64,000 nt of DNA. Source: RHLJ01 sp963974345. GTDB taxonomy: Bacteria; Bacteroidota; Rhodothermia; Balneolales; Balneolaceae. Positions within the stretch are counted from its first letter, which is position 1. Each line of letters opens with the position of its first letter. A model generated the notes under the pieces. It was not told the DNA's origin. It saw only the letters and a program-made list of their open reading frames with translations, and made no database searches. Positions 1-9,493 of this stretch are shown here, one piece after another. The position numbers and the translations under genes are program-made. Location of the stretch: NCBI GenBank assembly GCA_963974345.1, contig CAXBBW010000007.1:122540-186539 (forward strand). The letters are read 5' to 3'.

Positions 1-2610
1 AGTCATTTTTTGAGTGAATACATTGCTACCAGCTTCTAGACGGTAATAATAAACTCCACTAGCTGAATTCGATGCATCCCAAACAACAGAATAAGTTCCC
101 TTAGATTTATTTTCATTTACTAATTCGGCAACATTTTGGCCCATAAGGTTAAATACACTGAGTGTTACTTTTCCTGAATTCGCTATGGTAAACTCAATGG
201 TAGTATATGGGTTAAACGGGTTAGGGTAATTTTGGCTAAGACTAAATTGTTCAGCTAAATCATATTCATTTTCATTAGAGACGATTGTGACAATCTCAAT
301 AGGGTCAGATTCAACAAAAACTGTATCTGTTTCACTATCCTGAAGACGGAAGATTAACGAATCGTTTGAGGTTTCAGGTACACGAAATGAACGATAACTA
401 TTGTTGTTACTTGCATAAGACTTCTCTAAAAATGTAAAATCACTTTGAGAAGTTAATCGATATAAAATATCAATCGAATCAACACTAATAGTTTCCCATT
501 CAATAGTAATTCGTTTATTAGGTTCAAATTCTCCAGTTGTATAAATTCGTTGAAAATAGATTGCTTTTGAAGGTTTAATTTTCAAAAAAGCAGATTGAAA
601 CCATACATCAGAATTAGTAGAAGATTGTACCCTAAATATAATATTCCTTCCTGGTTGATTTGGAACGACAAAACTTGAGTAGGTAGAATCTGAAGCCATT
701 AGGTTTGTGGCCAAAGGAATAAATTCTCCATCTTCGAATACTTTATAATATAGATCTACTTCATCGATATTTCTGAGACTCCAAGCTAGCGAAACGGTAT
801 CGCCCGGTTCATAGATTCGATTAAAATCTGGGGCAGTAAAAAAACCAGTTTTTGTGTCTTCAAGCGAGAAATGAGGAGTTAGATATTCAAGTCCCGCAGT
901 TAAATATATAAATGGTGAATTCCAATAGGTTGTAATCTCATTAGTTGAGTAGCTACAGTATTCATCAAGGTAAGAAAGTGCACTCAAGGTAGAATTATAT
1001 GCAGAGACTCCACAATCTTGACTTTGGTTACCAGGGTTAGCGCCGCCAGCTACCCACCCCGGAACAGGATTGGTTATTGCATCTGCTTCTGATTGACGAT
1101 GATGAATTTTCATAGGTGGGTTCTCACCAAAACCTGTTACAAAACTTTGTTCCAATGGATTCCTCCCCAGCATATAATCTAGTACATCTATTGATGCATT
1201 GTAGTATTTCAAATCACCAGTAGTTCTATATGCCAACATTGTGACTAACCCAATATTTCCGGCAAAACCATTAGAGCCCCAATAAAAATGTCCATTCGTG
1301 TACCCAAATGGAGATCGATACGCTGAAGAATTTCCCGAGTTCACATAGCTATCAGCAATAGATTTAACCTTGTTTTTCATAGCTGCGGTATCAGCTAAAC
1401 CAATTGCAGTTAGGTTTTTTCTGTTTGCTAGCATCGAAAATAAACCAAGCCCTTGTACATTAGACCAGCCTACAGTTCCAGCGCTAGACCAACCATTATC
1501 GATGTAATAAGAATCATTTTTTGTAGTGATATAAAGCTCTGAACTAGCCCAAAATTTTTCGTCGCTATAGTTTCCTCCATCACCGTAACCACCAGTATTA
1601 ATAGCAGGATTATTCAATGAACCTTGATTATAAGCAATGCTGGGATTTGCAATTGCCCATGCCCAAGCTTCCTCGGAAGCAGCCAGGGCAGAATCTGCAA
1701 AATTAGGTAAGAAAGGTTCGTAAACTCTAGCAGCCTGTGCCATTACAGCTGCAAAATCATAGGTGGCGGCAGTTCCTTTTTGAACCACATATCTGGTAGC
1801 ATTTGTATTGGAAGGCATCACAGTTCCAACAAAATTAGCAGTAGTTAATTTATGGTAAACTCCACCATCATCTGGATCTTGCATCGTAAAAAGCCACCGT
1901 AATGCCCAAAGCGATTCATCTAAAATATCCGGAATATTATCACCGCTTTCAGGAATATTCAATTCTCGATTATCAAAAAAATCAGGAAACTCTTCGTATG
2001 CAAAAAGTAACTGACTTATACTTGATGAAATAGGAACCACGTATTTTCCGAAGTCACCAGCATCATACCAACCTTTTGGGGATGAAATTTTTGAATCAGC
2101 AGGACGATTTTCAGAAGCGGCTGAGTTATGTACAGTAACATTAGTATCGGGATGACCAAGATCTCTTGCCCAAGGTCCAGCGTGTTCTTCTAGCAATGCA
2201 GTTGAAGCTCTATTGTAATAAAATGCTTTAATTAATGCATCGGATAATCCGGAAAAAACATTATTCCCAATCTCAAATTCAAACGATTCTTCTCCGCCTA
2301 CAATGCCAAGTACATACATTCCAGGAACCACAAAATTAGAAAAATCAGCTAATTTAAGAGTTTCGTCGGATGGTGAATTAGTTCTGTTTGATTGAAGAGT
2401 CCCCTCAAATGCTATAGCCCCAGTAGATGTGTTTCTTATATAGAAAGAAGAAGCGTTGACTTCTGGAGTAACTCCAATTTTTATGGATGAAGGATAAAAT
2501 CCTAGTTGGTTTACTTTAGGTTTTGATGTTTTGGTTTGTGCAAAAGCAGATGCAGAAAAAGCTAATGCACAAAAATAAAAGAAAGCACTCTTGATATAAT
2601 TAGAACTCAT
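1..2610 (-). CDS. GH9 endoglucanase (cellulase) with T9SS C-terminal tail, 3' end cut by window edge
   Basis: An open frame of 870 codons runs from the ATG at 2610 to the first base of the window with no stop. It starts with a signal peptide (hydrophobic run ending SASAFAQ near residue 24). Next is a CelD_N-type Ig-like domain (KVNQLGFYPSS) and then a GH9 (alpha/alpha)6 barrel. The catalytic-base motif WYDAGDFGKYV lies near residues 177-187, YMLGRNP near 478, HHR near 502 and the acid motif NEITTYWNSP near 555. Two Ig-like modules follow. A tail beginning near residue 790 (NYPNPFNP, later GVYYYRLEAG) is the T9SS sorting or FlgD-like domain, and probably only a few residues are missing. The protein should hydrolyse beta-1,4-glucans outside the cell or on its surface. 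GH9 identity is firm, but exact substrate and endo versus processive action cannot be read here. Confidence 0.92.
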   Translation of the reverse strand, partial: MSSNYIKSAFFYFCALAFSASAFAQTKTSKPKVNQLGFYPSSIKIGVTPEVNASSFYIRNTSTGAIAFEGTLQSNRTNSPSDETLKLADFSNFVVPGMYVLGIVGGEESFEFEIGNNVFSGLSDALIKAFYYNRASTALLEEHAGPWARDLGHPDTNVTVHNSAASENRPADSKISSPKGWYDAGDFGKYVVPISSSISQLLFAYEEFPDFFDNRELNIPESGDNIPDILDESLWALRWLFTMQDPDDGGVYHKLTTANFVGTVMPSNTNATRYVVQKGTAATYDFAAVMAQAARVYEPFLPNFADSALAASEEAWAWAIANPSIAYNQGSLNNPAINTGGYGDGGNYSDEKFWASSELYITTKNDSYYIDNGWSSAGTVGWSNVQGLGLFSMLANRKNLTAIGLADTAAMKNKVKSIADSYVNSGNSSAYRSPFGYTNGHFYWGSNGFAGNIGLVTMLAYRTTGDLKYYNASIDVLDYMLGRNPLEQSFVTGFGENPPMKIHHRQSEADAITNPVPGWVAGGANPGNQSQDCGVSAYNSTLSALSYLDEYCSYSTNEITTYWNSPFIYLTAGLEYLTPHFSLEDTKTGFFTAPDFNRIYEPGDTVSLAWSLRNIDEVDLYYKVFEDGEFIPLATNLMASDSTYSSFVVPNQPGRNIIFRVQSSTNSDVWFQSAFLKIKPSKAIYFQRIYTTGEFEPNKRITIEWETISVDSIDILYRLTSQSDFTFLEKSYASNNNSYRSFRVPETSNDSLIFRLQDSETDTVFVESDPIEIVTIVSNENEYDLAEQFSLSQNYPNPFNPYTTIEFTIANSGKVTLSVFNLMGQNVAELVNENKSKGTYSVVWDASNSASGVYYYRLEAGSNVFTQKMT

Positions 2611-2660
2611 TGAGGAATATTCAGGTTAGGTTATTCCTTAATATCTAATGAATGAAGGAG

Positions 2661-2700
2661 AATTAAAAAGATAAAAATTCTCACAAAAAAAGTGAGAATC
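2661..2700 (-). terminator. Rho-independent terminator of the PIN-PhoH gene
   Basis: Six bases past the minus-strand stop codon at 2706 there is an 8-bp perfect stem (ATTCTCAC / GTGAGAAT, 2677-2699) with a 7-nt loop. On the minus strand it is followed directly by a T-rich run. It separates the PhoH gene from the downstream cellulase gene. Confidence 0.75.
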
Positions 2701-2705
2701 GTATC

Positions 2706-4043
2706 CTAGAGTAATTTACTCGCGATATTAGCCAGTTCTGAGCGCTCACCTTTTTCCAAGTTCACATGTGCATAAATCGGATTGTCATGCATTCGATCAA
2801 CTAAGTATGAAAGCCCATTACTTTGTGAATCTAAGTAGGGAGTATCAATTTGGAATATATCACCAGTAAAAATGATTTTCGTGTTTTCTCCTGCTCGCGT
2901 AATAATGGTTTTGATTTCATGTGGTGTAAGATTTTGCGCTTCATCCACAATAAAAATTACATTAGATAAACTCCGACCCCGAATATAAGCTAGTGGAACA
3001 ATTCGGAGCTTATCTGTTTGAATCATTTCATCAATTTTCTTGAATTGTTTGCTCGTTTCTTTAAACTGATTTTTGATAAAACTTAGGTTATCCCAAAGCG
3101 GTTGCATATAGGGATCAATTTTCTGGTTTGCATCACCCGGCAAATACCCAATGTCTTTATTACTTAAAGGGACAATTGGACGGGCGAGATAAATTTGTTT
3201 GAATTCACTTCGTTGTTCCAAAGCACTTGCAAGAGCAAGCAAGGTTTTCCCTGTACCTGCAGACCCTGTAACACTTGCAAGCATTATATTGGGATTCAAA
3301 AGCGCATGAAGTGCAAAATTTTGCTCTGCATTTTTTGGTGTAATACCATAGGCATTAAATGTGCCAATATTCTCGATATAACCAGACTTTTTATTAAAAC
3401 AACCAAGAGCAGAAGAACCGTGACTTTTTATAATATAAAAATGGTTACTTGTTGGGGTAACTTCCATAAGCTCTTTTGGTCTGATTTTGCCTTTTTCATA
3501 GATCTTAGAAATCAGAGAAGGGTCTTCGAGCTCAAGCTCTGTTTTCCCTTTATAGAGTTGCTCAATATTTTTAACCTGCACCGTTTCGTAGTCTTCGGCA
3601 TCCAAACTTAAAGCCCGAGCCTTAAGTCTAAGGTTGATGTCCTTTGAAACCAGAATTACACGTTCGTTTGGGTTTTCTGATTTTAATCTTAGGGCAGCGT
3701 TAATGATATCGTGATCATTCTTTTTGGAACCAAACATTTTATTAGCATCTACATGATCCCCACCATTTGTGATAACCTTAAGATTTCCATGGGATCGTCC
3801 ATTTAATGGGATCCAATCCAATAACATATTGTCTTCTGATATTCCATCCAAATATCTGATAAACTCTCGGGCGTGGAGATTAGTTACTGAATTCCCTTTT
3901 TTAAACGTATCCAGTTCTTCAAGAACTGTTATTGGGATAGCAACATCGTTTTTTTCAAAATTTTTAATTGCTTCATAATCATATAAAAGAACAGAGGTAT
4001 CAAGTACGAAAATCTTCTTTGGTTTCTTTGCTGGCATGGGCAA
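2706..4043 (-). CDS. PIN domain-PhoH ATPase fusion (PhoH2-type RNase/helicase)
   Basis: 445 aa. The N-terminal third is a PIN nuclease domain: KKIFVLDTSVLLYD supplies the first acidic residue near residue 16, and later acidic positions include NDHDIINAALRL. The C-terminal half is a PhoH P-loop ATPase with Walker A GSAGTGKT near residue 260 and Walker B VIFIVDEAQN near residue 366, followed by a sensor-like IIFTGDIFQID. Characterised PIN-PhoH (PhoH2) proteins couple ATP hydrolysis to RNA unwinding and cleavage. The substrate here is unknown. Length and domain order are normal for the family. The gene stands alone, about 160 bp downstream of the RNA methyltransferase gene, and has its own terminator. 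Confidence 0.92.
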   Translation of the reverse strand: MPMPAKKPKKIFVLDTSVLLYDYEAIKNFEKNDVAIPITVLEELDTFKKGNSVTNLHAREFIRYLDGISEDNMLLDWIPLNGRSHGNLKVITNGGDHVDANKMFGSKKNDHDIINAALRLKSENPNERVILVSKDINLRLKARALSLDAEDYETVQVKNIEQLYKGKTELELEDPSLISKIYEKGKIRPKELMEVTPTSNHFYIIKSHGSSALGCFNKKSGYIENIGTFNAYGITPKNAEQNFALHALLNPNIMLASVTGSAGTGKTLLALASALEQRSEFKQIYLARPIVPLSNKDIGYLPGDANQKIDPYMQPLWDNLSFIKNQFKETSKQFKKIDEMIQTDKLRIVPLAYIRGRSLSNVIFIVDEAQNLTPHEIKTIITRAGENTKIIFTGDIFQIDTPYLDSQSNGLSYLVDRMHDNPIYAHVNLEKGERSELANIASKLL

Positions 4044-4206
4044 ATCGAGTTTTTAAATTCAAGCCTAACCTTGGGCCATGTAGATGATGTAAAAGAACGG
4101 TTGGTAGAATTAATGAATTGCGATATCCATATGCAATGGATGTGGAAAACTATTTTAAATTTTTTTTGAAGAAGCTTTTTTGCAAGAAAAAAGAAGAGTT
4201 ATCAAC

Positions 4207-4971
4207 TTAATTATTAACACTCCACAAACCGATACTCAAAGCAACTGCTGCATTTAGGCTTTCAACGCTTTTATTAGTTGATTTATTAGGGATTAGCACT
4301 CTTTTTCGGTTTGGATTGATAAGCTCTTTAGCTATGCCTTTTGCTTCATTACCAACTATGAGTATGGTCTTTCTCGTTTTAGAAATTTGATGGATTGGTT
4401 CTGCTCCAGGGTTTCCATCTAACAGTAAAATTTTCCATCCCGAGAGTTCTAGTTGTTCGAGAATTTGATTCAATTCGCAAGATAAAAAAGGCAAAACGCC
4501 TGTTGCACCTGCTGTACTCCGTACTACTTTTGGATTAAAAATATCTACCGATCCTTTACCCAATAAAATGGCAGCGCATCCAAACCAAGATGCTGTACGG
4601 ATTATAGTTCCTAAATTTCCAGGATCTTGAATAGCATCGGTAGCTACAATTACTCCAGAATCAAGATTCTTTAGATCATTAATAGTAAAAGGAGTTGGCA
4701 TTTTGCAAACAGCGAGAACACCTTGAGGTGTTTCTGTATCTGTTATTTCTGAAAATGTATCTTCATTAATAATAAAACTATTATCAAAATTGGAGTAGCT
4801 ATTAGCTTTGCTCTCAACAATAAAGATGCCTTCTACCTCAAGAAAACTATTTTCTAATACCTGCTCTACAGCGCGCTCTCCTTCAACAATAAAGAGTTGT
4901 TCTTTCTCTCTGTTTTTTCGTTGAGAGAGTTTCCTAAGAAGTTTGATTTGATTGTTGGAAGCTAGCTTCAA
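4207..4971 (-). CDS. SpoU/TrmH-family RNA 2'-O-methyltransferase
   Basis: 254 aa. The N-terminal substrate-binding domain includes FIVEGERAVEQVLE. It is followed by the SPOUT (trefoil-knot) methyltransferase domain with the three SpoU motifs: motif 1 DAIQDPGNLGTIIRTA, motif 2 ILIVGNEAKGI and motif 3 IPNKSTNKSVESLNAAVAL, where the Asn and Ser of SLNAA are the usual catalytic and SAM-site residues. It is expected to methylate a ribose 2'-OH in rRNA or tRNA. The family includes RlmB, TrmH and AviRb-like enzymes, and I cannot choose the target site from sequence alone. The gene is divergent from the aldehyde dehydrogenase. Confidence 0.9.
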   Translation of the reverse strand: MKLASNNQIKLLRKLSQRKNREKEQLFIVEGERAVEQVLENSFLEVEGIFIVESKANSYSNFDNSFIINEDTFSEITDTETPQGVLAVCKMPTPFTINDLKNLDSGVIVATDAIQDPGNLGTIIRTASWFGCAAILLGKGSVDIFNPKVVRSTAGATGVLPFLSCELNQILEQLELSGWKILLLDGNPGAEPIHQISKTRKTILIVGNEAKGIAKELINPNRKRVLIPNKSTNKSVESLNAAVALSIGLWSVNN

Positions 4972-5121
4972 AAGTTAAATGCTTTATGTAGTGTATATAC
5001 TTGTAGTAAGGTAAGCCTACGAGAAACATTTAGCATGGAAAATTTTCTGGTTAACTTTACTTCACTAATTGTTGCTTGATTTTCTATCTTGGGTAAAGGA
5101 ATAAAATCAAAAAAAAACAGA

Positions 5122-6630
5122 ATGGATTTTCTTAGAAAGCTAGGCATTGAAGGAGTAAACATAGGAACCAGTACTGGTCAAAAGTACTTTGAAAATAAAG
5201 AAGTGATAAGCAGTCATACTCCTGTTGATGGGAAAAAAATTGCGAATGTATCAGTTACTTCAAAAGAGCAGTACGAGCAAGTAGTTGCTATAGCACAAGA
5301 AGCTTTTTTAGGTTGGAGAGAAATGCCAGCTCCTCAACGTGGAGAAATTGTACGCCAGATTGGCCAGAAACTGCGTGAATTCAAAGAGCCTTTAGGGAAA
5401 CTCGTAGCTTACGAAATGGGTAAAATCAATCAAGAAGGGCTTGGTGAAGTTCAAGAAATGATTGATATCTGTGATTTTTCTGTTGGTTTAAGTCGTCAGC
5501 TATATGGGTTAACTATGCATAGCGAACGAGCCCAGCACAGGATGTATGAGCAATGGCACCCACTTGGAGTTGTAGGAGTTATTTCGGCTTTTAACTTTCC
5601 TGTTGCTGTATGGAGTTGGAATGCGATGATCGCAGCAGTTTGTGGCGATGTAATTATTTGGAAAGGCTCTGAAAAAACCCCGCTTTGTGGTGTAGCTATT
5701 CAGAAAATTGTAGCCAAAGTATTGAAAGAAAATAATCTGCCCGAAGGAATATTTAACTTAGTAACTGGAGATCGAGAAGTTGGTGAATGGATGACCGAAG
5801 ATGAGCGCATTCCACTAATTTCAGCTACTGGTTCTATTCGCATGGGAAAAGAAGTAGCAAAAGCAGTAGGTGGTCGACTTGGAAAAACCATACTTGAACT
5901 AGGTGGTAACAACGCTATCATTATTTCAGAAAATGCCGATATCGAAATGGCAATTCGTGCCACAGTGTTTGGAGCAGTTGGTACTTGCGGTCAACGTTGT
6001 ACGTCTACTCGTAGATTGATTATTCATGAGTCTGTATATGATCAAGTGAAGGATCGATTAATATCTATTTATGAGAATGTAAATATAGGAAACCCACTTG
6101 ACCCTGATACATTGGTTGGACCGCTTATTGATGAGTTAGCAGTTGATACCATGCAGAAAGCCCTGAAGCAAATCAAAAAAGAAGGCGGTAAGGTTATTTA
6201 CGGTGGTGAGGTTCTAGATCGCGAAGGACATTTTGTTCGCCCGGCGCTTGCAGAAGTAAAAAATGAATATAAAATCGTACAGGATGAGACTTTTGCACCA
6301 ATTCTGTATCTGATCAAATACAAAACCATTGATGAAGCAATGAGCTACCATAATGGAGTAAAGCAGGGTTTAAGCTCTGCAATGTTTACACTTAATATGC
6401 GTGAAGCTGAGAACTTTGTAAGTACGCACGGCTCTGATTGTGGTATCGCAAATGTGAATATTGGGACCAGTGGCGCTGAGATTGGTGGAGCATTTGGTGG
6501 TGAGAAAGAAACTGGAGGCGGAAGAGAATCTGGCTCAGATGCTTGGAAAGCCTATATGCGTCGCCAAACTAATACTATTAATTGGGGTGATACTTTACCA
6601 TTAGCGCAGGGTATAAGTTTTGATGTGTAA
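5122..6630 (+). CDS. ALDH7-type aldehyde dehydrogenase (alpha-aminoadipic semialdehyde dehydrogenase-like)
   Basis: 502 aa from the ATG at 5122, which gives the family-typical start MDFLRKLGI. An in-frame TTG at 5089 would add 11 lysine-rich residues and looks less likely. NAD-binding and catalytic features are all present: NFPVAVWSWN, the glutamate in LELGGNNAII, and the nucleophile Cys293 in GTCGQRCTSTRRL. The C-terminal GGEKETGGGRESGSDAWK is characteristic of ALDH7. ALDH7 enzymes oxidise alpha-aminoadipate semialdehyde in lysine breakdown and related aldehydes. No other lysine-degradation gene is nearby, so the pathway is inferred from the family only. Confidence 0.9.
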   Translation: MDFLRKLGIEGVNIGTSTGQKYFENKEVISSHTPVDGKKIANVSVTSKEQYEQVVAIAQEAFLGWREMPAPQRGEIVRQIGQKLREFKEPLGKLVAYEMGKINQEGLGEVQEMIDICDFSVGLSRQLYGLTMHSERAQHRMYEQWHPLGVVGVISAFNFPVAVWSWNAMIAAVCGDVIIWKGSEKTPLCGVAIQKIVAKVLKENNLPEGIFNLVTGDREVGEWMTEDERIPLISATGSIRMGKEVAKAVGGRLGKTILELGGNNAIIISENADIEMAIRATVFGAVGTCGQRCTSTRRLIIHESVYDQVKDRLISIYENVNIGNPLDPDTLVGPLIDELAVDTMQKALKQIKKEGGKVIYGGEVLDREGHFVRPALAEVKNEYKIVQDETFAPILYLIKYKTIDEAMSYHNGVKQGLSSAMFTLNMREAENFVSTHGSDCGIANVNIGTSGAEIGGAFGGEKETGGGRESGSDAWKAYMRRQTNTINWGDTLPLAQGISFDV

Positions 6631-6668
6631 GAAATTATGAATGATGAATTCTAAATTTTGAGTTAATT

Positions 6669-6794
6669 ATGTTAGAGTTTATTTCTAATAACTATCAATG
6701 GCTTATCGGCTTAATAGTCGGTGGAGGGTTGGACAGGTTTCTTTATAAACCTATTCGATTTTGGTTGGATGAAAAAAAGTTCTCAAAATTTTGA
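6669..6794 (+). CDS. Possible 41-residue single-pass membrane protein
   Basis: A short ATG-started frame begins 38 bp after the dehydrogenase stop. Residues 9-20 (YQWLIGLIVGGG) form a short hydrophobic segment followed by a basic, amphipathic tail ending KKFSKF. I do not recognise it. It may be the intact N-terminus of a gene that continued into the frame described at 6809-7012 before a frameshift. Confidence 0.35.
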   Translation: MLEFISNNYQWLIGLIVGGGLDRFLYKPIRFWLDEKKFSKF

Positions 6795-6808
6795 GAGAAA
6801 CTACTTGA

Positions 6809-7012
6809 GAAGAAAAAAAATATAATTGGCGTTCTACAAAAAACTTAGCTAGTGATATCAATCTAACAAAAGAAAGGGTATATGAAATCTGTTCAAAAAG
6901 TAAAAAAATAAAAGAATCGAAAGGGGAGAAGGAAGGTATTTGGTCTTTAAGGGAGAATCCAGATAATGAGGAACAAAGTGTTTACAATGATCGAGGAGTA
7001 ATAGGTATCTAA
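6809..7012 (+). pseudogene. Startless fragment resembling a small winged-helix domain
   Basis: This frame opens after a TGA at 6806 and runs about 67 codons to TAA at 7010-7012 with no convincing start codon. The translation (STKNLASDINLTKERVYEIC, then KIKESKGEKEGIWSL) has the helix-turn-helix/wing rhythm of small winged-helix domains. It is in a different frame from the 41-residue product just upstream, so the two may be pieces of one decayed gene. The remaining bases to 7119 hold nothing I can identify. Confidence 0.35.
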
Positions 7013-7119
7013 GTTAAGTCAATACACCAAAGGCGGGAGATGTGTTTGATTTAGATTCGAAGTACACAGCATATTCGGACACCTTTTTCTTTATTATCTT
7101 CGCTAGTTTATTTTATTTT

Positions 7120-8472
7120 CTATTCTAAAAAACTGGCTTCAATCCTTTTGACCAATTCTTCTACAAAGTCAGCCTGTTCAGGTCGCATTAATACACTACG
7201 TAGAATGGTTACCGTTTCAGTATCTGCTATATAATCAGAGTGTAGCTTCACAAAAGTCGAAGCTGGAACTTTAAAAAGAGATAAATAGAAACTCTGTTCT
7301 CTCATTCCGACTTCGAACACTTTCTTTGACAATTCAGAAATATGAGAAAGGGTCTTAATTGATGTGTTAATTGGAAAGTAAGTAAGAATATCGAGCTCTG
7401 GTTTTTTGTAAGGCTCGAGCTTTTCACTATTAACCATCAATGAATAACCAGAAAGCGCCGCCTCACGACAACGAGCTAGAATTGGTCCAAAGCCTTCATC
7501 CTGTTTCAAAGGAAAACATTCCAGCGTTGCCCAAAGAGCTACCGCAGCTGCTCCAGCACGCGAGCATTCGAGGCTGATCTCACCAAGATGAAGATCATCA
7601 GAAGTAAAGTATGTGTAAGGAGAGTCGTGTTTATAAAACCTACCAACAGTTGGATCTTTGAATAAAACAGCACCACATCCATAAGGTTGTAATCCATGTT
7701 TGTGGGGGTCGACCACAATGCTATCGGCTTCCTGCATAAGTTTCCAAGAAGTTCCATCGATTAGATTGGAATCTTTCAAAGTTCTAAAAAACCCGCCATA
7801 CGCTGAGTCGATATGAATTCGAATTCCATGTTTTTTTGCCCATGGTAAAATTTGATCGAGTGGCTCTACTTCACCAAGTCCAGTAGTACCAAGGGTCACA
7901 ATGATAGTTCCAATTTCCTTAGGATTGACAGACTCTAAATCAAAATGACCATTTTCTAAAATATTGACCTTCACTCCTTCAATTCTAAGAACCTCGCACA
8001 TTCGCTCGTGAGTGTAATGTGAGTTTTGAGAAAAGGCGATCTTTTTAGACGGATTTAACTTTCTGGCAACCCAAAGCGCTTCAAGGTTTGCAATAGTTCC
8101 ACTAGAGGTAAGATGACCCAAAAATGTATCTCCATATCCAAAGAATTTTGCAAACTCGGCAATTACTTCTTTTTCCATTTCGGAGGAAGGAGGTCCGCCA
8201 TCTAAAGCATGGTTATTCGGGTTGATAGACATCGCCATTGCATATGCTGCCCAAGCAATAGGATGGGGAGGTTTGAGCATTTGCCCAGCATATATAGGAT
8301 GGTGAAATGGATAGTTACCTTTCAAACGCTGGGAAAGCTCATTAAAAACTTCTGAAATCTTCGCTTCCGTGATAGAAAGGGTGTCATCGGGATAGTGTTC
8401 TCCAAAAGAATCTTTCCATAATTGCAGGCTTAGTAATCCTTTTTTTAATGCACTATTTCCCTGCTCGTTCAT
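7120..8472 (-). CDS. PLP-dependent group II decarboxylase family protein
   Basis: 450 aa. Hallmarks of the glutamate/aromatic amino acid decarboxylase fold are present: SSGTIANLEALWVAR (cofactor phosphate region), HIDSAYGGFF (Asp and Ala of the PLP ring site) and the Schiff-base lysine in VVDPHKHGLQPYG near residue 257. The enzyme should decarboxylate an amino acid or, like some family members, act as an aldehyde synthase. Substrate specificity cannot be set from the motifs. Its ATG lies 2 bp after the stop of the upstream DUF3078 gene, so it is very likely cotranscribed as the last gene of the 10892-to-7120 unit. Confidence 0.88.
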   Translation of the reverse strand: MNEQGNSALKKGLLSLQLWKDSFGEHYPDDTLSITEAKISEVFNELSQRLKGNYPFHHPIYAGQMLKPPHPIAWAAYAMAMSINPNNHALDGGPPSSEMEKEVIAEFAKFFGYGDTFLGHLTSSGTIANLEALWVARKLNPSKKIAFSQNSHYTHERMCEVLRIEGVKVNILENGHFDLESVNPKEIGTIIVTLGTTGLGEVEPLDQILPWAKKHGIRIHIDSAYGGFFRTLKDSNLIDGTSWKLMQEADSIVVDPHKHGLQPYGCGAVLFKDPTVGRFYKHDSPYTYFTSDDLHLGEISLECSRAGAAAVALWATLECFPLKQDEGFGPILARCREAALSGYSLMVNSEKLEPYKKPELDILTYFPINTSIKTLSHISELSKKVFEVGMREQSFYLSLFKVPASTFVKLHSDYIADTETVTILRSVLMRPEQADFVEELVKRIEASFLE

Positions 8473-8474
8473 AA

Positions 8475-9350
8475 TTAATAAATATTGAGTTTTATACCAG
8501 CAGCAAAAACCTGTTTAAGTTGAACTCTTTTAGAATAATCATCGTCGTAGCGAAGCTCAAATTGAAATATAGTATTCAAATACTTATTAATTCTCCCATT
8601 AATTGAGTTAGCCCAATAAATATCGGTTTGATTTAGGGGAATAAGCAGATTTGTAAAAGTCTCTATAGATGAAACAAATTCTGTGTTTTCCATAATCAAA
8701 CGCGTGTATTGAGCACCAAAAGTAATCCCGCCCTCAGAACGAAGGTTATTACCTTCTTCAATACGATATTGAGTATTCAGTCTATCATCGGTAACGATGG
8801 TTTGTTTTAAACCTGCACCGATCTCGGCACTAAAGTTTTCACTGGGTTTTATCTCAATTCCAAAACCCTCAATTATATAAGCGGGGGCAAGCCATCTGGA
8901 AATTAAAGAATCCCCGCCCGAAACTGCTTTATCATAATCGAACCCATCTGCAAACTGAGTTTTAAACTGAATAGAACCATAGGCCGAAAAAATACTTCCT
9001 TCCGCAAGTTCGTAAGTAGTTCGGCTTCTTAGTGAGATTAGATCGTCGGTTTTTCGGATGTCATTCCCATTTACTTTTGATTGCCCAAATCTAAGATGAA
9101 TTCTGAAGCCGTAAGTGAACCGATCCTTTCTATAGTATTTAGTAAAAACAGTTGAAGCAGTTCCGCTAATGGTATTTACTCCACCTTCACTCCAGTTATT
9201 GAATGTTGCTTGAGCGCCATTAAAGTTTGCTAACCAACTTTGATCCCAACCATTCAATGTGTCGGGGACTACAATTATTTGACCTAAGATTTTTGAAGTA
9301 AATATCGAACTTGATAGGGTAATGAAGAGCAGTAACAGTAGTCTTTTCAT
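8475..9350 (-). CDS. DUF3078 family secreted or outer-membrane beta-barrel-like protein, paralogue 2
   Basis: 291 aa with a cleavable signal peptide (LLLLLFITLSSSIFTSKILG). The DUF3078 signature is near residues 45-65: NFNGAQATFNNWSEGGVNTI. It continues with alternating short hydrophobic strands and ends in a beta-strand with a terminal aromatic residue (GIKLNIY), as in outer-membrane barrels. The function of DUF3078 proteins is unknown. It is about 50% similar by eye to the neighbouring product at 9494-10360 over its whole length, so the pair arose by tandem duplication. Confidence 0.85.
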   Translation of the reverse strand: MKRLLLLLFITLSSSIFTSKILGQIIVVPDTLNGWDQSWLANFNGAQATFNNWSEGGVNTISGTASTVFTKYYRKDRFTYGFRIHLRFGQSKVNGNDIRKTDDLISLRSRTTYELAEGSIFSAYGSIQFKTQFADGFDYDKAVSGGDSLISRWLAPAYIIEGFGIEIKPSENFSAEIGAGLKQTIVTDDRLNTQYRIEEGNNLRSEGGITFGAQYTRLIMENTEFVSSIETFTNLLIPLNQTDIYWANSINGRINKYLNTIFQFELRYDDDYSKRVQLKQVFAAGIKLNIY

Positions 9351-9435
9351 TTCTTGTTTCGAAATGTATTTAGATTAGGTTAATTTTATATAAAGCCAGT
9401 TGTCCTTCAAAAAGCTAGAGAAAATATTGAAAATC

Positions 9436-9482
9436 TTAATACTATGCATGCTATATAGATATAGATGCATAGTTTATTAAGA
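9436..9482. repeat. Long imperfect palindrome between the two DUF3078 genes
   Basis: ACTATGCAT (9441-9449) pairs with ATGCATAGT (9465-9473). After a bulged G, CTATAT pairs with ATATAG, and CTTAAT/ATTAAG partly extends the outside. It lies in the 143-bp gap between the upstream paralogue (stop at 9494) and the downstream one (start at 9350). No U-tract follows on the minus strand, so it could be an mRNA-stabilising or processing hairpin rather than a terminator. Confidence 0.55.
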
Positions 9483-9493
9483 AATTGAAAAAA

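Noticed and set aside
3195..3611. Plus-strand open frame of 138 codons
   Set aside because: It lies fully inside the PIN-PhoH gene on the other strand, has cysteine-rich, low-complexity composition and no family features. It is an antisense shadow.
4138..4150. TGTGGAAAAC resembling a DnaA box near 4141
   Set aside because: It is a single imperfect copy with no cluster, no AT-rich unwinding element and no dnaA or dnaN nearby, so there is no case for an origin.
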